Shown here in pieces: positions 51,199-63,844 of a stretch of 64,000 bases of DNA (the first letter of the stretch is position 1; each line of letters starts with the position of its first letter). The DNA is from Pseudomonadota bacterium (lineage in GTDB: Bacteria > Pseudomonadota > Gammaproteobacteria > Acidithiobacillales > Acidithiobacillaceae). A program made the position numbers and the translations under genes. The notes below the pieces were generated by a model. That model searched no databases. It was not told where the DNA came from and was given only the letters and a program-made list of their open reading frames with translations. Location of the stretch: the NCBI GenBank assembly GCA_021821885.1, contig JAKARO010000001.1:1-64000 (forward strand), read 5' to 3'.

Positions 51199-52581
51199 TC
51201 AGCTCCCCGTGTCCGGTTTGCCGGGACGCTTCCATCCCGGGACGGTTTTCTGCGGAACCCGGCTCAGGGTAAGCCCACCTTCCGGAACATCCCGGGTAAT
51301 AGTGCTGCCCGCGCCAACAGTGGCATTCTGGCCTACCTGTACAGGCGCCACCAGCTGGGTGTCGGAGCCAATAAAGGCCCCATCACCAATTACGGTCTGG
51401 TGTTTCGCCGCACCATCATAGTTGCATGTGATGACTCCAGCACCGATGTTTACTCCAGCCCCGACCCGGGCATCCCCGAGGTAACTCAGATGGTTGGCCT
51501 TGCTGCCGGCGCCGAGACACACGTTTTTCATTTCTACAAAATTGCCCACATGCCCTGCCGCCCCAATTTCAGACCCCGGACGGATGCGTGCAAAAGGACC
51601 CACCCGGGCCCCACCTCCGATCCGGGCTCCGTCTATATGGCTGTAGGGCAGAATTTCTGCGCCGTCACCGATCTCGGAGTCTCGCAGAATTGCCCCGGCA
51701 CCGATTCGCACACCGGCTCCGAGTTGCACGCGCCCCTCAATGATGACATTGGGGTCCAGCCAGCAGTCCGGTCCGAAGGCCAGTTCGCCCCGGATGTCTA
51801 TCCGCGCCGGATCGGCTATCCGCAGTCCCTGGTCCAGATACCCCTCTACGGCCCGCCGCTGGAATATCCGTTCAAGGCTCGCCAGCTGGCGGGCGTCGTT
51901 CACGCCCAGGGCTTCGTCCGGATCGGCAATCCCATGGGGCATTACCGTAAATCCCTGCGCAGCGGCCATCGCCACCACATCCGTCAGATAGTATTCTCCC
52001 TGCGCATTATGGGGTTTCAGCTTATTCAGCCAGCCGGGCAGATACTGTGATGGAAACAGGGTAATCCCGAGGTTGACTTCCAGGATGGAGGCCTCCTCTG
52101 CCGTACAATCCCGCTCTTCCCGGATCCCTGTGATTTCCCCGGCCGCATTGCGGAGGATCCTTCCATATCCCTGCGGGTTTGCGATACTGGCCGTACAGAT
52201 TCCGAGAGCATGGGCCGCAGGTACGGCATCCAGAAATGCCCGCAGTGTTTCACACCGGAGAAGTGGTACATCCCCATAGAGTACAAGGATCCGGTCTGCC
52301 CCTTCCAGGCCTGGTAACGCAGCCCTGAGCGCATCCCCTGTCCCCTTCTGCTCAGGCTGGTTCCACCACTGGATGGCTGGATATCCTCCAAGACTGGTTT
52401 TGACCTGTTCCGCGCCAAATCCCAGAACCGCATGTACCTGACGGACCCCAGCAAGGCCGGAAACCGCTTTCAGCACATGCCCAATCAGGGGGCGACCACC
52501 CACGGGCTGAAGCACCTTGGGGATTGCAGACCGCATGCGCGTCCCCTTTCCTGCTGCCAAAATTACCACATCGGTTAGCAT
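51199..52581 (-). CDS. glmU: Bifunctional N-acetylglucosamine-1-phosphate uridyltransferase/acetyltransferase
   Basis: [33 protein letters not shown]...; left-handed beta-helix repeats, NFVEMKN...[14 protein letters not shown]. Confidence 0.97.
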   Translation of the reverse strand: MLTDVVILAAGKGTRMRSAIPKVLQPVGGRPLIGHVLKAVSGLAGVRQVHAVLGFGAEQVKTSLGGYPAIQWWNQPEQKGTGDALRAALPGLEGADRILVLYGDVPLLRCETLRAFLDAVPAAHALGICTASIANPQGYGRILRNAAGEITGIREERDCTAEEASILEVNLGITLFPSQYLPGWLNKLKPHNAQGEYYLTDVVAMAAAQGFTVMPHGIADPDEALGVNDARQLASLERIFQRRAVEGYLDQGLRIADPARIDIRGELAFGPDCWLDPNVIIEGRVQLGAGVRIGAGAILRDSEIGDGAEILPYSHIDGARIGGGARVGPFARIRPGSEIGAAGHVGNFVEMKNVCLGAGSKANHLSYLGDARVGAGVNIGAGVITCNYDGAAKHQTVIGDGAFIGSDTQLVAPVQVGQNATVGAGSTITRDVPEGGLTLSRVPQKTVPGWKRPGKPDTGS

Positions 52582-52709
52582 GTTGTACGACCCCCCTGCC
52601 CGGAGCGGTTCCCTTCGTGCCAGCAGAATGGCCCCAAAGGCATTTCCATGCCTCCGGGGCCATTCCATTCTGCTTTCCTGGGCGGCGAACCACCCGTATT
52701 GTGGCCCGA

Positions 52710-53135
52710 CTAGCGCAAAATCCCCTGTTCCCGGAGACGCTGCAGTGCCTTCAGACGGGCAACCTGCTCCGCCAGCTCTGCCTGTACGGCGGCATAGTCC
52801 ATGGCATCCAGCTGCCCGGCCAGTTTGGCTTCGGCTGCCTCCTTGGCCACTTTTGCACGGGCTTCGTCAATATCGGTTGCCCGCTCAGCCAAATCGGCCA
52901 GAACGGTAACCATATGTGGCTGTACCTCCAGAACCCCTCCATTTACGAAGAGATATTCTGTCTGCGCTCCGTTGCGGATCCTGAGCTCTCCAGGACGCAG
53001 GCCCGTCAGCAGCGGGGCATGTCTGGGGAGAATTCCCAGTTCACCCATTTCTCCAGGGGCTATCACCATTTCGGCGGTCCCCTCATAAACGCTGCCTTCT
53101 GCACTGACAACCCGGACATCAATCGTCATGGCCAT
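52710..53135 (-). CDS. atpC: ATP synthase epsilon subunit
   Basis: MTIDVRVVSAEGSVYEGTAEMVIAPGEMGELGILPRHAPLLTGLRPGELRI. Confidence 0.96.
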   Translation of the reverse strand: MAMTIDVRVVSAEGSVYEGTAEMVIAPGEMGELGILPRHAPLLTGLRPGELRIRNGAQTEYLFVNGGVLEVQPHMVTVLADLAERATDIDEARAKVAKEAAEAKLAGQLDAMDYAAVQAELAEQVARLKALQRLREQGILR

Positions 53136-53141
53136 GATCCG

Positions 53142-54554
<1,413 letters not shown>

Positions 54555-54578
54555 TTACCCCTCAAATATTCCAAAACT

Positions 54579-55454
54579 CTAGACTGCCGCAGCACCAGCG
54601 CTGATCTCCGCGATTTCCTGGGTAATCGCGGCCTGCCTCGCCTTGTTGTAGGCAAGCTGGAGATCACCTACCAGGCGTTTGGCGTTGTCAGAGGCATTTT
54701 TCATGGCCACCATCCTCGCACTCTGCTCACAGGCAAGGTGTTCTATCACGGCCTGGTAGACCACGGACTCGACGTAGCGCTGCATCAGCCGGTCCAGTAC
54801 GGGCCGCGCTTCCGGCTCATAGATATAGTCCCATACTGCCCCAGTGGCACTGGCCCCGCCGCTCCCTGCGGCTGTTTTTTCAACCGGCAGCAGCTGTTCT
54901 ACCGTTGCCCGCTGCAGCATCGTGTTCACGAACCTGGACGACACCAGATATACGGCATCAAGTTCCCCTTTCGCAAAGGCCTCGGTCATCACGCGAATGG
55001 GGCCGATCATGTCCGCCAGATGGGGGCGGTCCCCAAGTCCGGCCAGCTCGGCGACGACGTGCCCGCCATGGCGGCGCATAAAGCTGATCCCCTTATTCCC
55101 ATAGACAGCGATATGCGATTCCACCCCCTGCCCATCCAGCTCGTGCATTTTCTGGACGGCACTTCGCAGAACGTTCACATTGAGGGCGCCACACAGGCCG
55201 CGGTCCGTAGTCACCAGCAGAAAGCCCACCTTCCGTACCGGCCGCACCTGCATGAACGGGTGCTCGTACTCGGGATGTGCCTGCGCAAGGTGTGCAAGAA
55301 CCTCCCGGATCTTCTCCGCATAGGGTCTGGACGCACGCATTCGCTCCTGTGCCCTGCGCATCTTGCTGGCCGCAACCATTTCCATGGCCTTGGTGATTTT
55401 TCGGGTATTCTTGACGCTCTTGATCTGCGCGTTGATTTCCTTGGCCTTCGCCAT
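54579..55454 (-). CDS. atpG: ATP synthase gamma subunit
   Basis: AKEINAQIKSVKNTRKITKAMEMVAASKMRRAQERM...TDRGLCGALNVNV; C-terminal SDNAKRLVGDLQLAYNKARQAAITQEIAEISAGAAA. Confidence 0.97.
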   Translation of the reverse strand: MAKAKEINAQIKSVKNTRKITKAMEMVAASKMRRAQERMRASRPYAEKIREVLAHLAQAHPEYEHPFMQVRPVRKVGFLLVTTDRGLCGALNVNVLRSAVQKMHELDGQGVESHIAVYGNKGISFMRRHGGHVVAELAGLGDRPHLADMIGPIRVMTEAFAKGELDAVYLVSSRFVNTMLQRATVEQLLPVEKTAAGSGGASATGAVWDYIYEPEARPVLDRLMQRYVESVVYQAVIEHLACEQSARMVAMKNASDNAKRLVGDLQLAYNKARQAAITQEIAEISAGAAAV

Positions 55455-55463
55455 GGCCCGCTC

Positions 55464-57008
55464 CTAGTAGGTTGCTGTCGTCTTGAACTGCTTTACCGCA
55501 GCCTCAATCTGGCTCCGAACCTCGTCGCTCATGTCCTTCCGTTCCTCAAGGGCATCGAGAATTTCCTTGTGTCCGGCATGGAGATACGCCAGCAGTGCCT
55601 TTTCAAAAGAGCGGACTCTGGTGACCTCCACGTCATCAAGGGCGCCACTGGCTGCCGCAAACAGCGCAACTGCCTGCTCTGCAACCGATAGGGGGGCGTA
55701 CTGGTCCTGCTTCAGAAGCTCGGTCACCCGCTTGCCCCGCTCAATCTGCCTCCGGGTGATCTCGTCGAGGTCGGACGCGAACTGTGCAAATGCCGCGAGC
55801 TCGCGATACTGGGCCAAATCCAGACGGATGCCACCACCCAGTTTTTTGATGACCTTGGTCTGGGCTGCGCCGCCCACGCGGGATACCGACAGTCCAGCGT
55901 TGATGGCCGGACGGATGCCCGCATTAAACAGGTCCGATTCCAGATAGATCTGGCCATCCGTGATGGAAATCACGTTTGTGGGGACGAATGCGGACACGTC
56001 GCCTGCCTGGGTTTCGATAATCGGGAGAGCGGTCAGTGATCCGGTCCGGCCTTTTACCTCTCCATTTGTAAACTTTTCGACGAATTCCGCACTGACCCGC
56101 GATGCCCGCTCCAGCAGCCTGGAATGGAGGTAGAATACATCTCCCGGGTACGCCTCACGGCCTGGAGGCCGACGCAGCAGAAGGGAGATCTGGCGGTAGG
56201 CCCAGGCCTGCTTGCTCAGATCGTCATAAATAATCAGCGCATCCATGCCCCGGTCGCGAAAATACTCGCCCATCGTACATCCCGCATAGGGCGCAAGATA
56301 CTGCATTGCAGCCGAATCCGAGGCGTTTGCAGCCACCACGGTGGTGTACTCAAGGGCACCATATTCCTCAAGCTTCCGCACGACCCCGGCGACCGTAGAG
56401 GCCTTCTGGCCGACTGCCACATAAATGCAGTAGATCCCCTTGCCTTTCTGGTTGATGATGGCATCCACCGCAACCGCCGTCTTGCCGGTCTGGCGGTCAC
56501 CGATGATCAGTTCGCGCTGCCCACGGCCAATCGGCACCATCGCGTCAATTGCCTTGACTCCGGTCTGCATTGGCTGGTCCACGCTCTGCCGGTCGATCAC
56601 GCCTGGCGCAATTTTTTCGAGCACGTCGTAGGCCTCAGCCTCTATGGCTCCCTTGCCATCCAGTGGCTGGCCGAGGGCATTTACAACCCGGCCCAGCAGT
56701 GCCTTGCCAATGGGTACCTGCATGACCCGGCCCGTGCACTTGACGACATTGCCTTCCTCCAGCCCCGTGAATTCGCCAAGCACTACGGCTCCGACGTTGT
56801 CCCGCTCCAGATTCATGGCCAGCGCATAGCGGCCGCCAGGCAGCTCCAGCATCTCTCCATACATGACATCTTCCAGGCCATGAATGCGCAGGATGCCGTC
56901 CGTGAGACTGGTAATCGTTCCCTGGGAACGTGTTTCCACACGCCCCTCGAAGCCTGCTATCCGCGCACGGATAAGTTCACTGATTTCCGAAGGATTCAGT
57001 TGTTGCAT
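55464..57008 (-). CDS. atpA: ATP synthase alpha subunit
   Basis: [42 protein letters not shown]...[20 protein letters not shown]...[19 protein letters not shown]. Confidence 0.98.
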   Translation of the reverse strand: MQQLNPSEISELIRARIAGFEGRVETRSQGTITSLTDGILRIHGLEDVMYGEMLELPGGRYALAMNLERDNVGAVVLGEFTGLEEGNVVKCTGRVMQVPIGKALLGRVVNALGQPLDGKGAIEAEAYDVLEKIAPGVIDRQSVDQPMQTGVKAIDAMVPIGRGQRELIIGDRQTGKTAVAVDAIINQKGKGIYCIYVAVGQKASTVAGVVRKLEEYGALEYTTVVAANASDSAAMQYLAPYAGCTMGEYFRDRGMDALIIYDDLSKQAWAYRQISLLLRRPPGREAYPGDVFYLHSRLLERASRVSAEFVEKFTNGEVKGRTGSLTALPIIETQAGDVSAFVPTNVISITDGQIYLESDLFNAGIRPAINAGLSVSRVGGAAQTKVIKKLGGGIRLDLAQYRELAAFAQFASDLDEITRRQIERGKRVTELLKQDQYAPLSVAEQAVALFAAASGALDDVEVTRVRSFEKALLAYLHAGHKEILDALEERKDMSDEVRSQIEAAVKQFKTTATY

Positions 57009-57024
57009 GCCATTCCCTCAAGTG

Positions 57025-57564
57025 TCAATTGCGAAGATGTTGCGCCAGCTGCATCAGCTGGCCGCGCACGGAAGCATCGACCGTCTGGTCACCTGCCTGT
57101 ATCACGAACCCTGCCACAAGAGCAGGATCCACGGCTTCTCTAAGCACCATGTGGCAGCCCGGATGTCGGCGCTCCAGCGCCGCCTGGATTTCTCCCTTCT
57201 GCTGTCCGCTCAGCGCTATTGCGCTGGTAACCAGCACATCCACAAGCCGCCGGTCTGCCCACATGGCCTCGTCATAGAGCTGGGCAATCTGTGCCGCCAC
57301 TTTCCACCGGCCGTTGCGGATCAGAAGACATACAAGGCGTTCCCACTCCGCACTGTCGACGTCCACCCCAATTCCCGACAGCAGGGCGATCCGGTCCCTC
57401 TCAGGGCGTTCCGGATCATCCAGGAATTCCTGTGCGGCAGCATTGGACACCCAGGCTGCCAGCTGCCCCAGGGCCCGGCTCCATTCCGTTTCCCGTCCCT
57501 CGGCCTTTGCCATCTCGAACAGGGCTTCCGCATATGGGCGGGCAAGGGTACTGAACTCTGTCAT
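57025..57564 (-). CDS. atpH: ATP synthase delta subunit
   Basis: MTEFSTLARPYAEALFEMAKAEG...VDPALVAGFVIQAGDQTVDASVRGQLMQLAQHLR. Confidence 0.95.
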   Translation of the reverse strand: MTEFSTLARPYAEALFEMAKAEGRETEWSRALGQLAAWVSNAAAQEFLDDPERPERDRIALLSGIGVDVDSAEWERLVCLLIRNGRWKVAAQIAQLYDEAMWADRRLVDVLVTSAIALSGQQKGEIQAALERRHPGCHMVLREAVDPALVAGFVIQAGDQTVDASVRGQLMQLAQHLRN

Positions 57565-57575
57565 GAAACGCCCCC

Positions 57576-58055
57576 TCAGAGTTGCGCGACCATTCGGTCA
57601 ACAATGTCCCGGTGGGCCTGCGGATCAATTTCCCGCTGCAGGATCCGTTCCGTGCCATTGATTACCAGCTGTACCACCTGGCCACGGAGCTGTTCCCTTG
57701 CCCGGTTGCTCTCCACCTCAATTTCGGCCCTGGCTCCCGCAATGATACGGTCTGCCTCTTCCCGGGCCCGGTTCTGGGCCTCTTCCCGCATCTCGTTCCC
57801 CCGCTTTTCCGCGGCGGCCACAATTTCTGCTGCCCGGTCCTTGGCCTCCCGAAGAATGTCTGCTGCCCGCTTCTGGGCCAGATCCAGCTCTTCCTTGCCC
57901 CGCTCTGCTGCTGCAAGACCATCCGCGATTCGTGCCTGGCGGGCATCCATCGCCTTCCGGAGCGGACCGTAGAGGTACTTGAAAAGCAGAGCCACAAGAA
58001 TGGCAAATGTGATCAGCTGGATGATCAGTGTTGCATTAATACCTACTGGATTCAT
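57576..58055 (-). CDS. atpF: ATP synthase b subunit
   Basis: [58 protein letters not shown]. Confidence 0.96.
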   Translation of the reverse strand: MNPVGINATLIIQLITFAILVALLFKYLYGPLRKAMDARQARIADGLAAAERGKEELDLAQKRAADILREAKDRAAEIVAAAEKRGNEMREEAQNRAREEADRIIAGARAEIEVESNRAREQLRGQVVQLVINGTERILQREIDPQAHRDIVDRMVAQL

Positions 58056-58096
58056 GATTCCCTCACATGCACAGGGGCCGGCTTAGCCGGCCAGCA

Positions 58097-58351
58097 TCAG
58101 CCCACGAACGGGTTGGCGAAGAGGAACCAGAAACCAAAAGCCAAGATGATGAAAGGGAATGATTCCATCAGGCCGGCAAAAATAAAGGTGTTCACCAGCA
58201 GCTGCGGCCGCATTTCCGGCTGGCGTGTAATCCCTTCAATAGTCTTTGACGTGATCAGTCCCCAGCCAATGGCGGAACCAAGCCCTGCGGCGCCAAAAAT
58301 GATCCCTACGGCGATGGCGGTAGCTGCAACGATAATGGTATGCGCGTCCAT
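58097..58351 (-). CDS. atpE: ATP synthase c subunit
   Basis: IGFGAAGLGSAIGWGLI-type glycine-rich TM helix (GIIFGAAGLGSAIGWG), RQPEMRPQL loop, second helix FAGLMESFPFIILAFGFWF with the proton-binding Glu. Confidence 0.96.
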   Translation of the reverse strand: MDAHTIIVAATAIAVGIIFGAAGLGSAIGWGLITSKTIEGITRQPEMRPQLLVNTFIFAGLMESFPFIILAFGFWFLFANPFVG

Positions 58352-58394
58352 AAAAAGCTCCTTACACAGAAAATGGAAACAGAATGGAATTCGT

Positions 58395-59144
58395 TCAGTG
58401 GTCCTGCATATTGGCCATGCCCAGATACACCACCGTCAGCACGGTAAAGATGAAAGCCTGCAGCATGATGATCAGGCTTTCGAAGCCGGACCAGACGACA
58501 CCGAGGACCATCTCCCCCCACCAGGGCAGCATTGCCAGAAGCAGAAAAACCAGTTCCCCGGCAAACATGTTGCCAAACAGTCGCAGCGCAAGGCTCAGGG
58601 GCTTGGTAATCTCCTCGATGGCAGTCATGATGATATTCAGCGGGAACAGAAACTTCCCGAAAGGATGCGTGAGGTAGGTCCGGAAATAGGAAAACCCCTT
58701 GACCCGCAGGCTGGTAAAAATGGTCAGAATGAATATGGCCAGCGCGACCCCAAGGGTTGTATTGAGATTGACTGTCGGAGTAATACGGAAATCGCTGATC
58801 CCGAGCCAGCCAGCGACAAGCCCGGGCAGATAGGCCGGAAGCACATCCAGGCTGTTCATCAGCAGAATCCAGAGAAAGACCGTGAGCGCCACAGGAGCAA
58901 TCAGGGGATCCCGGACCGGAAAACTGTCTGTCACCAGCTTGTCAATGAATTCGACCGCTGCTTCCAGCCAGTTCTGCAGGCCTGCAGGCACCCCGGCCTG
59001 CAGGCGCGCACCAACGGACATGGAGGCCAGCACGAGAATTCCAGCCATTGCCCACCCCATTACGATGGTGTCCAGATCAAAGGTCCAGAATCCCTGGCCC
59101 GCCGTCCAGTTGGTCAGATGGTGGGCGATGTCGCCTGAAGTCAC
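58395..59144 (-). CDS. atpB: ATP synthase a subunit (GTG start)
   Basis: VTSGDIAHHLTNW...; LALRLFGNMFAGELVFLLLAML motif. GGAG RBS 6 nt before GTG. Confidence 0.93.
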   Translation of the reverse strand: MTSGDIAHHLTNWTAGQGFWTFDLDTIVMGWAMAGILVLASMSVGARLQAGVPAGLQNWLEAAVEFIDKLVTDSFPVRDPLIAPVALTVFLWILLMNSLDVLPAYLPGLVAGWLGISDFRITPTVNLNTTLGVALAIFILTIFTSLRVKGFSYFRTYLTHPFGKFLFPLNIIMTAIEEITKPLSLALRLFGNMFAGELVFLLLAMLPWWGEMVLGVVWSGFESLIIMLQAFIFTVLTVVYLGMANMQDH

Positions 59145-59146
59145 AG

Positions 59147-59545
59147 TTAACTCCTTTGCCTGCTGCGTTCCCGCAGCATGAAACCCAGATAAATAAAATG
59201 GGAGAGCACAAGACCGGACACCAGCCCAAGCACGGGAAGATGCAGCCAGCCTATCGCTACCAGCAGGGCCACCACCGTGAAGATCCAGCGCTGCACCGCC
59301 GAACCCCCCAGGCGCCTTGCGGCACGATGGGGTGCATCGGGGAGCGCCATGAGACCGCTTCCCAGCATGATCATGTTGACAACGCTCAAAATGGCGGCAT
59401 AGAGCAGGGCATAGGCCTCCATCCGCCCCCAGCGCCAAGCGGCCAAGGCTGCGAAGAGCAGGGCTGATACCAGCATCCATGCGGCGACTCGCCCCACATA
59501 AGACGAGAAATCGGCCCTGTTCCCCACTTTTTCTTTCTCTTTCAA
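59147..59545 (-). CDS. atpI: ATP synthase subunit I-like protein
   Basis: Four hydrophobic segments, first gene of the atp operon. Confidence 0.8.
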   Translation of the reverse strand: MKEKEKVGNRADFSSYVGRVAAWMLVSALLFAALAAWRWGRMEAYALLYAAILSVVNMIMLGSGLMALPDAPHRAARRLGGSAVQRWIFTVVALLVAIGWLHLPVLGLVSGLVLSHFIYLGFMLRERSRQRS

Positions 59546-59604
59546 GGGGCCGGCCCCAGTTTGGCGAGGAGTCTAATCAGCACGCCCGGGCTCGTCAAGA
59601 CCCT

Positions 59605-60474
59605 TCAGGTCCCATTTTCATCCAGCTGGGGCAGTCCAAGCCGCTCCCATAACGCCGCCCCTTCTCCGGAATTCTTCCAGCGGATGCGCATTTCACCTCC
59701 ACCACCAATTTCCCGCACCCGGACAGCCACGCCCAAATGGCGGGCGAGCACCTCTTCCAGTGCCCGGCTGTCCGGATCCGTCACTGTACCGCGTTTTTCT
59801 CCGGCACCCTGCCTCAGCCGCCCCTGAACCAGACGCTCAGTCTGGCGCACGTTCAGCTGCCCTGACATTACCGCGGCTGCAGCCTCACGCTGTTCGGGTG
59901 GCTCCAGAACCAGCAGGGCACGCGCGTGTCCAGCGCTGAGCGCCCCGGTCTCGACATGGGTCTGCAACCCCGGATCCAGACGCAGCAGGCGAATCTGGTT
60001 GCTGATCGCCGCACGTGACCGGCCCAGCGCATCCGAAAGGGCTTCGTGGCTCAGCGAGAATTCTTCCAGCAGCCTCTGCAGCGCGGCAGCCTCCTCAAGA
60101 GGGTTCAGCGACTGGCGCTGGATGTTCTCGATCAGGCCAATGGCCAGTGCCTGCTGGTCACTGCAGTCGCGCAGCAGTGCCGGAATATCCCGCAGCCCGG
60201 CCAGCTGGGCCGCCCGCCACCGTCTCTCCCCAGCGAGAATCTCATAGCGCCCCCCTTCTGCAGGCCGGACCACAATGGGTTGCAGCACCCCTTCGGCGCG
60301 GATTGATACGGCCAGTTCATCCAGAGATTCCTGACTGAACTGGCGCCGGGGCTGGTATTTTCCCCGCTGCAGCAGGTCCAGCGGGATCCGCCGCAACTCT
60401 CCGTCCCCCTCAGACGCTGAAGGGGAAAAAAGGGCGTCCAGCCCCCGTCCCAGAGCCATAGGGCGGCGGGTCAT
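59605..60474 (-). CDS. parB: Chromosome partitioning protein ParB
   Basis: ALGRGLDALF...YQPRRQFSQESLDELAVSIRAEGVLQPIVVRP...ILAGERRWRAAQLAGL...IENIQRQSLNPLEEAAAL...GHARALL. Confidence 0.97.
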   Translation of the reverse strand: MTRRPMALGRGLDALFSPSASEGDGELRRIPLDLLQRGKYQPRRQFSQESLDELAVSIRAEGVLQPIVVRPAEGGRYEILAGERRWRAAQLAGLRDIPALLRDCSDQQALAIGLIENIQRQSLNPLEEAAALQRLLEEFSLSHEALSDALGRSRAAISNQIRLLRLDPGLQTHVETGALSAGHARALLVLEPPEQREAAAAVMSGQLNVRQTERLVQGRLRQGAGEKRGTVTDPDSRALEEVLARHLGVAVRVREIGGGGEMRIRWKNSGEGAALWERLGLPQLDENGT

Positions 60475-61226
60475 TGGCCCTTCTCGCGCAGCAGAAATTC
60501 CTCCGCAAGCCCGCGGTAGGCTTCTGATCCGGCGCAATGGGGGTCATAATCCAAGGCTGCGCGCCCGAAGCTTGGCGCCTCTGCCAGACGCACATTGCGG
60601 GGAATCACATTCCGGTAGAGCTTGTCCGGGAAATGGCGCTCCAGCTCCGTGCCCACTTCGGCGGCAAGCCGGTTGCGGCTGTCGTACATGGTCCGCAGCA
60701 GACCCTGCACCTCCAGCTCCGGATTGAACTGGCTGCGTACTCTCCGCAAGGTGCTGAGAAGTTGCGCCAGGCCCTCCAGGGCATAATATTCGCACTGCAT
60801 GGGAATCAGCACCCGGTCCGCGGCAACCAGGGCGTTAATGGTCAGCAGCCCGAGCGATGGCGGACAGTCAATGATGGTGTATTCCCTTTCCGTTTCTTCC
60901 TCAAGGGCCAACCTCAGGCGCTGCTCGCGGTTCTGGACCTGCACGAGTTCCAGCTCCGCCCCGGCCAGGTCCGGACTGGCCGGGAGCACGGAAACTCCGC
61001 CCGCCTCCTGGATGGCAGCCGTGCTGCTGGCCTCACCCAGCAGCACCTGGTATACACCAGGTGTCCGCTGCCTGCTGGCACCAATGCCCGTAGTGGCATT
61101 CCCCTGGGGATCCATGTCCACCAGGAGCACTTTTTTGCCGGCCTGGGCCAGCGCTACGGCCAGGTTGACAGCGGTGGTCGTTTTTCCCACACCGCCTTTC
61201 TGGTTGGCTACGGCAATACAGCGCAT
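60471..61226 (-). CDS. parA: Chromosome partitioning ATPase ParA
   Basis: IAVANQKGGVGKTTTAVNLAVALAQAGKKVLLVDMDPQGNATTGIG...IIDCPPSLGLLTINAL. Confidence 0.97.
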   Translation of the reverse strand: MRCIAVANQKGGVGKTTTAVNLAVALAQAGKKVLLVDMDPQGNATTGIGASRQRTPGVYQVLLGEASSTAAIQEAGGVSVLPASPDLAGAELELVQVQNREQRLRLALEEETEREYTIIDCPPSLGLLTINALVAADRVLIPMQCEYYALEGLAQLLSTLRRVRSQFNPELEVQGLLRTMYDSRNRLAAEVGTELERHFPDKLYRNVIPRNVRLAEAPSFGRAALDYDPHCAGSEAYRGLAEEFLLREKGQ

Positions 61227-61279
61227 GGTCGGCTCCGGTACTCCCTGCTGCCGTCAGAATCTCCCGCCAAGGATACCCC

Positions 61280-61969
61280 CTAGCGGCCCAGCCGGCCAGA
61301 CGCTCCCTGCCGCACAGGCCCGGGCGGCACTCGCCAGTCCAGGATGACCCTTCCGGGTATGCCGGGAATTTCCAGATGGTGCACGCCCAGGTCCCCAGTA
61401 ACCTCCGGTGGGCATTGGGCGATTTCCGCCTGCCATCCCGGCCCCTTCGCCAGAAGGAGCCGGGTGCCCGGCCGGAGCAGATGGTCTACCATCCGCAGAA
61501 AACGCGGAACCGGAGCTGTCGCCCGACTGACCAGGACATCGGGGGAAGCCGGCAGATCTGCCGACTCTACACGTGCCGCGCAGACCATCACCGAAGAAAG
61601 CTGCAGCCGTGCGCGAATGTGCTGGAGGAAAGCAGCGCGCTTGACCCCAGGTTCCACCAGAAAAAATTCCTGCTCCGGCCGCGCGGCCGCCAGTGGAATT
61701 CCCGGGAGGCCAGCGCCGCTTCCCACATCCACCACCGCCCCGGCCGGGAGGAACGGAAGAAAGGCCAGACTGTCGAGGAGATGCCGGCGCACCATATCCA
61801 GGGGTTCCACAACACCCGTGAGGTTATGCACTTTTCCCCAGCGCAACATTTCTGCAAGGTATATGAGAAGCGCCTCCCGCGTACCCTTGTCCACCGCCTC
61901 CAGACCCATCCTGGCGAGCCCGTCATCAAGGCACGCACGGGCTGCGGAGTAAGGGAAGGATTCTGGCAA
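61280..61969 (-). CDS. rsmG: 16S rRNA (guanine527-N7)-methyltransferase
   Basis: WGKVHNLTGVVEPLDMVRRHLLDSLAFLPFLP...VDVGSGAGLPGIPLAAARPE. Confidence 0.96.
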   Translation of the reverse strand: MPESFPYSAARACLDDGLARMGLEAVDKGTREALLIYLAEMLRWGKVHNLTGVVEPLDMVRRHLLDSLAFLPFLPAGAVVDVGSGAGLPGIPLAAARPEQEFFLVEPGVKRAAFLQHIRARLQLSSVMVCAARVESADLPASPDVLVSRATAPVPRFLRMVDHLLRPGTRLLLAKGPGWQAEIAQCPPEVTGDLGVHHLEIPGIPGRVILDWRVPPGPVRQGASGRLGR

Positions 61970-61972
61970 GGG

Positions 61973-63844
61973 TCAGCCTGCCGCCTGCCACTGGCGGCGT
62001 TTCACGTGAATCATCAGCAGCGATACCGCTGCCGGAGTGACCCCCGGGATACGGCTGGCCTGCCCTACCGTAAGAGGCCGCTGGTGGTCAAGGCGCTGGC
62101 GGACCTCGGTGGAAAGTCCGGGCAATGCCCCATAATCAACATCGGGGGGAATCGCCACATTTTCCCAGCGCACGCTCCGCTCAACCTCCTCCCGCTGGCG
62201 CTGCACATATCCTTCATATTTGCAGTCGGTTTCGAGCTGTTCACAGATTCCGGGATCGGGGTCAATTTCGCTTTCCAATAGACCCGCCAACTGGCTGGAG
62301 TCGAGTTCCGGGCGGCGCAGCAGCTCCCATGCCGTACAGTCCCGGCGCAGCGGCTGTCCGGAAAGGGCGGCCAGCCGCCGGGCAGCCTCGCTTCCTGGAT
62401 GGATCCGCATTTCCTCCAGCCGCTGCCGTCCTGCGTCAAGGGCGGCAGACTTTTGCTGGAAGTGCTGCCACCGCAGGTCATCCACAAGTCCCAGTTCCCG
62501 TCCACGCGGGGTAAGGCGCCGGTCGGCATTGTCCTCGCGCAGCTGGAGACGGTATTCCGCGCGGCTGGTAAACATGCGGTAGGGCTCATCCAGACCGCGG
62601 GTCACAAGATCGTCTACCATCACGCCCAGATAGGCCTCGTGCCGGCCTGGCCACCAGGACTGGTCGCCACGCACCTGCAGAGCGGCATTGATTCCAGCCA
62701 GCAGGCCCTGTGCGGCGGCCTCCTCATAGCCGGTGGTCCCATTGATTTGCCCGGCGCAAAAAAGTCCCGGAAGAATCTGGCTCTGCAGGGCGGGGGTCAG
62801 TGCCCGCGGATCCAGGTAATCGTATTCAATTGCATATCCGGGGCGGAGCAGTACCGCTTCTTCAAGCCCCCGCATGCTGCGGACCAGCGCCTCCTGAACC
62901 CGGAACGGCAGACTGGTAGAAATGCCGTTGGGATATACCTCACGGGTATGGAGCCCCTCCGGTTCCAGGAAAATCTGGTGTGACTCCCGGTGGGCGAAAC
63001 GGACGATCTTGTCCTCAATGGAGGGGCAGTACCGCGGCCCCCTGGCTTCGATGTGCCCACCATATAGGGCTGACAGATGGAGATTTTCCTTGATGATCCG
63101 GTGGGTCTCCGCACTCGTATGCGTTATATGGCAGACCCTCTGGGGAAGATCTATGTGGCGGGTGAGAAATGAGAACGCCGGTGCCGGAGCGTCTCCGGGC
63201 TGCTCTTCCAGAACCCCGTAATGGATACTTCTCCCGTCGATTCTCGGCGGGGTCCCCGTTTTCAGCCGTGCGACCGGAAATCCCATGGCACGCAGGCGTT
63301 CTGCGAGGGCATTGGCCGGAGCGTCTCCGGCCCGCCCCGCCGGAAAGCTCTGGTTACCGATGTGAATCCGTCCGGCAAGGAAAGTCCCCGTCGTCAGAAC
63401 GACTGCCTGCGCGGCAATCTCCTGTCCCGTTTCCAGCCGCACCCCGGCAACCCGCCCGTCATGGACCAGAAGATCCCCAACGCTGCCCTGAAACAGGGCC
63501 AGATATGGGAGTTCTTCCAGCATCTGCCGGGTTGCCTCGCGGTATAGCATCCGGTCGGCCTGGACACGGGTGGCGCGAACCGCCGGCCCTTTCCGGGCAT
63601 TCAGGATCCGGAACTGGATTCCGGCACGGTCCGCTGCCCGGGCCATGACGCCACCCAGGGCATCAATTTCCTTGACCAGATGGCCCTTGCCAATACCGCC
63701 AATCGCCGGATTACAGGACATCTGGCCAATAGTATCGAGATTCTGTGTCAGCAACAGGCAGCGCATACCAGACCGTGCCACGGCCGCAGCCGCCTCAATT
63801 CCGGCATGCCCACCGCCCACCACAATGATTTCGGCCCGTTCCAT
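61973..63844 (-). CDS. mnmG: tRNA uridine-5-carboxymethylaminomethyl modification enzyme MnmG
   Basis: [60 protein letters not shown]... Start set at MERAEI. Open reading continues upstream to the window edge. Confidence 0.97.
   Translation of the reverse strand: MERAEIIVVGGGHAGIEAAAAVARSGMRCLLLTQNLDTIGQMSCNPAIGGIGKGHLVKEIDALGGVMARAADRAGIQFRILNARKGPAVRATRVQADRMLYREATRQMLEELPYLALFQGSVGDLLVHDGRVAGVRLETGQEIAAQAVVLTTGTFLAGRIHIGNQSFPAGRAGDAPANALAERLRAMGFPVARLKTGTPPRIDGRSIHYGVLEEQPGDAPAPAFSFLTRHIDLPQRVCHITHTSAETHRIIKENLHLSALYGGHIEARGPRYCPSIEDKIVRFAHRESHQIFLEPEGLHTREVYPNGISTSLPFRVQEALVRSMRGLEEAVLLRPGYAIEYDYLDPRALTPALQSQILPGLFCAGQINGTTGYEEAAAQGLLAGINAALQVRGDQSWWPGRHEAYLGVMVDDLVTRGLDEPYRMFTSRAEYRLQLREDNADRRLTPRGRELGLVDDLRWQHFQQKSAALDAGRQRLEEMRIHPGSEAARRLAALSGQPLRRDCTAWELLRRPELDSSQLAGLLESEIDPDPGICEQLETDCKYEGYVQRQREEVERSVRWENVAIPPDVDYGALPGLSTEVRQRLDHQRPLTVGQASRIPGVTPAAVSLLMIHVKRRQWQAAG

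Noticed and set aside
57582-59138. 518-aa plus-strand ORF opposite atpF/atpE/atpB
   Set aside because: Antisense to well-supported ATP synthase subunits.
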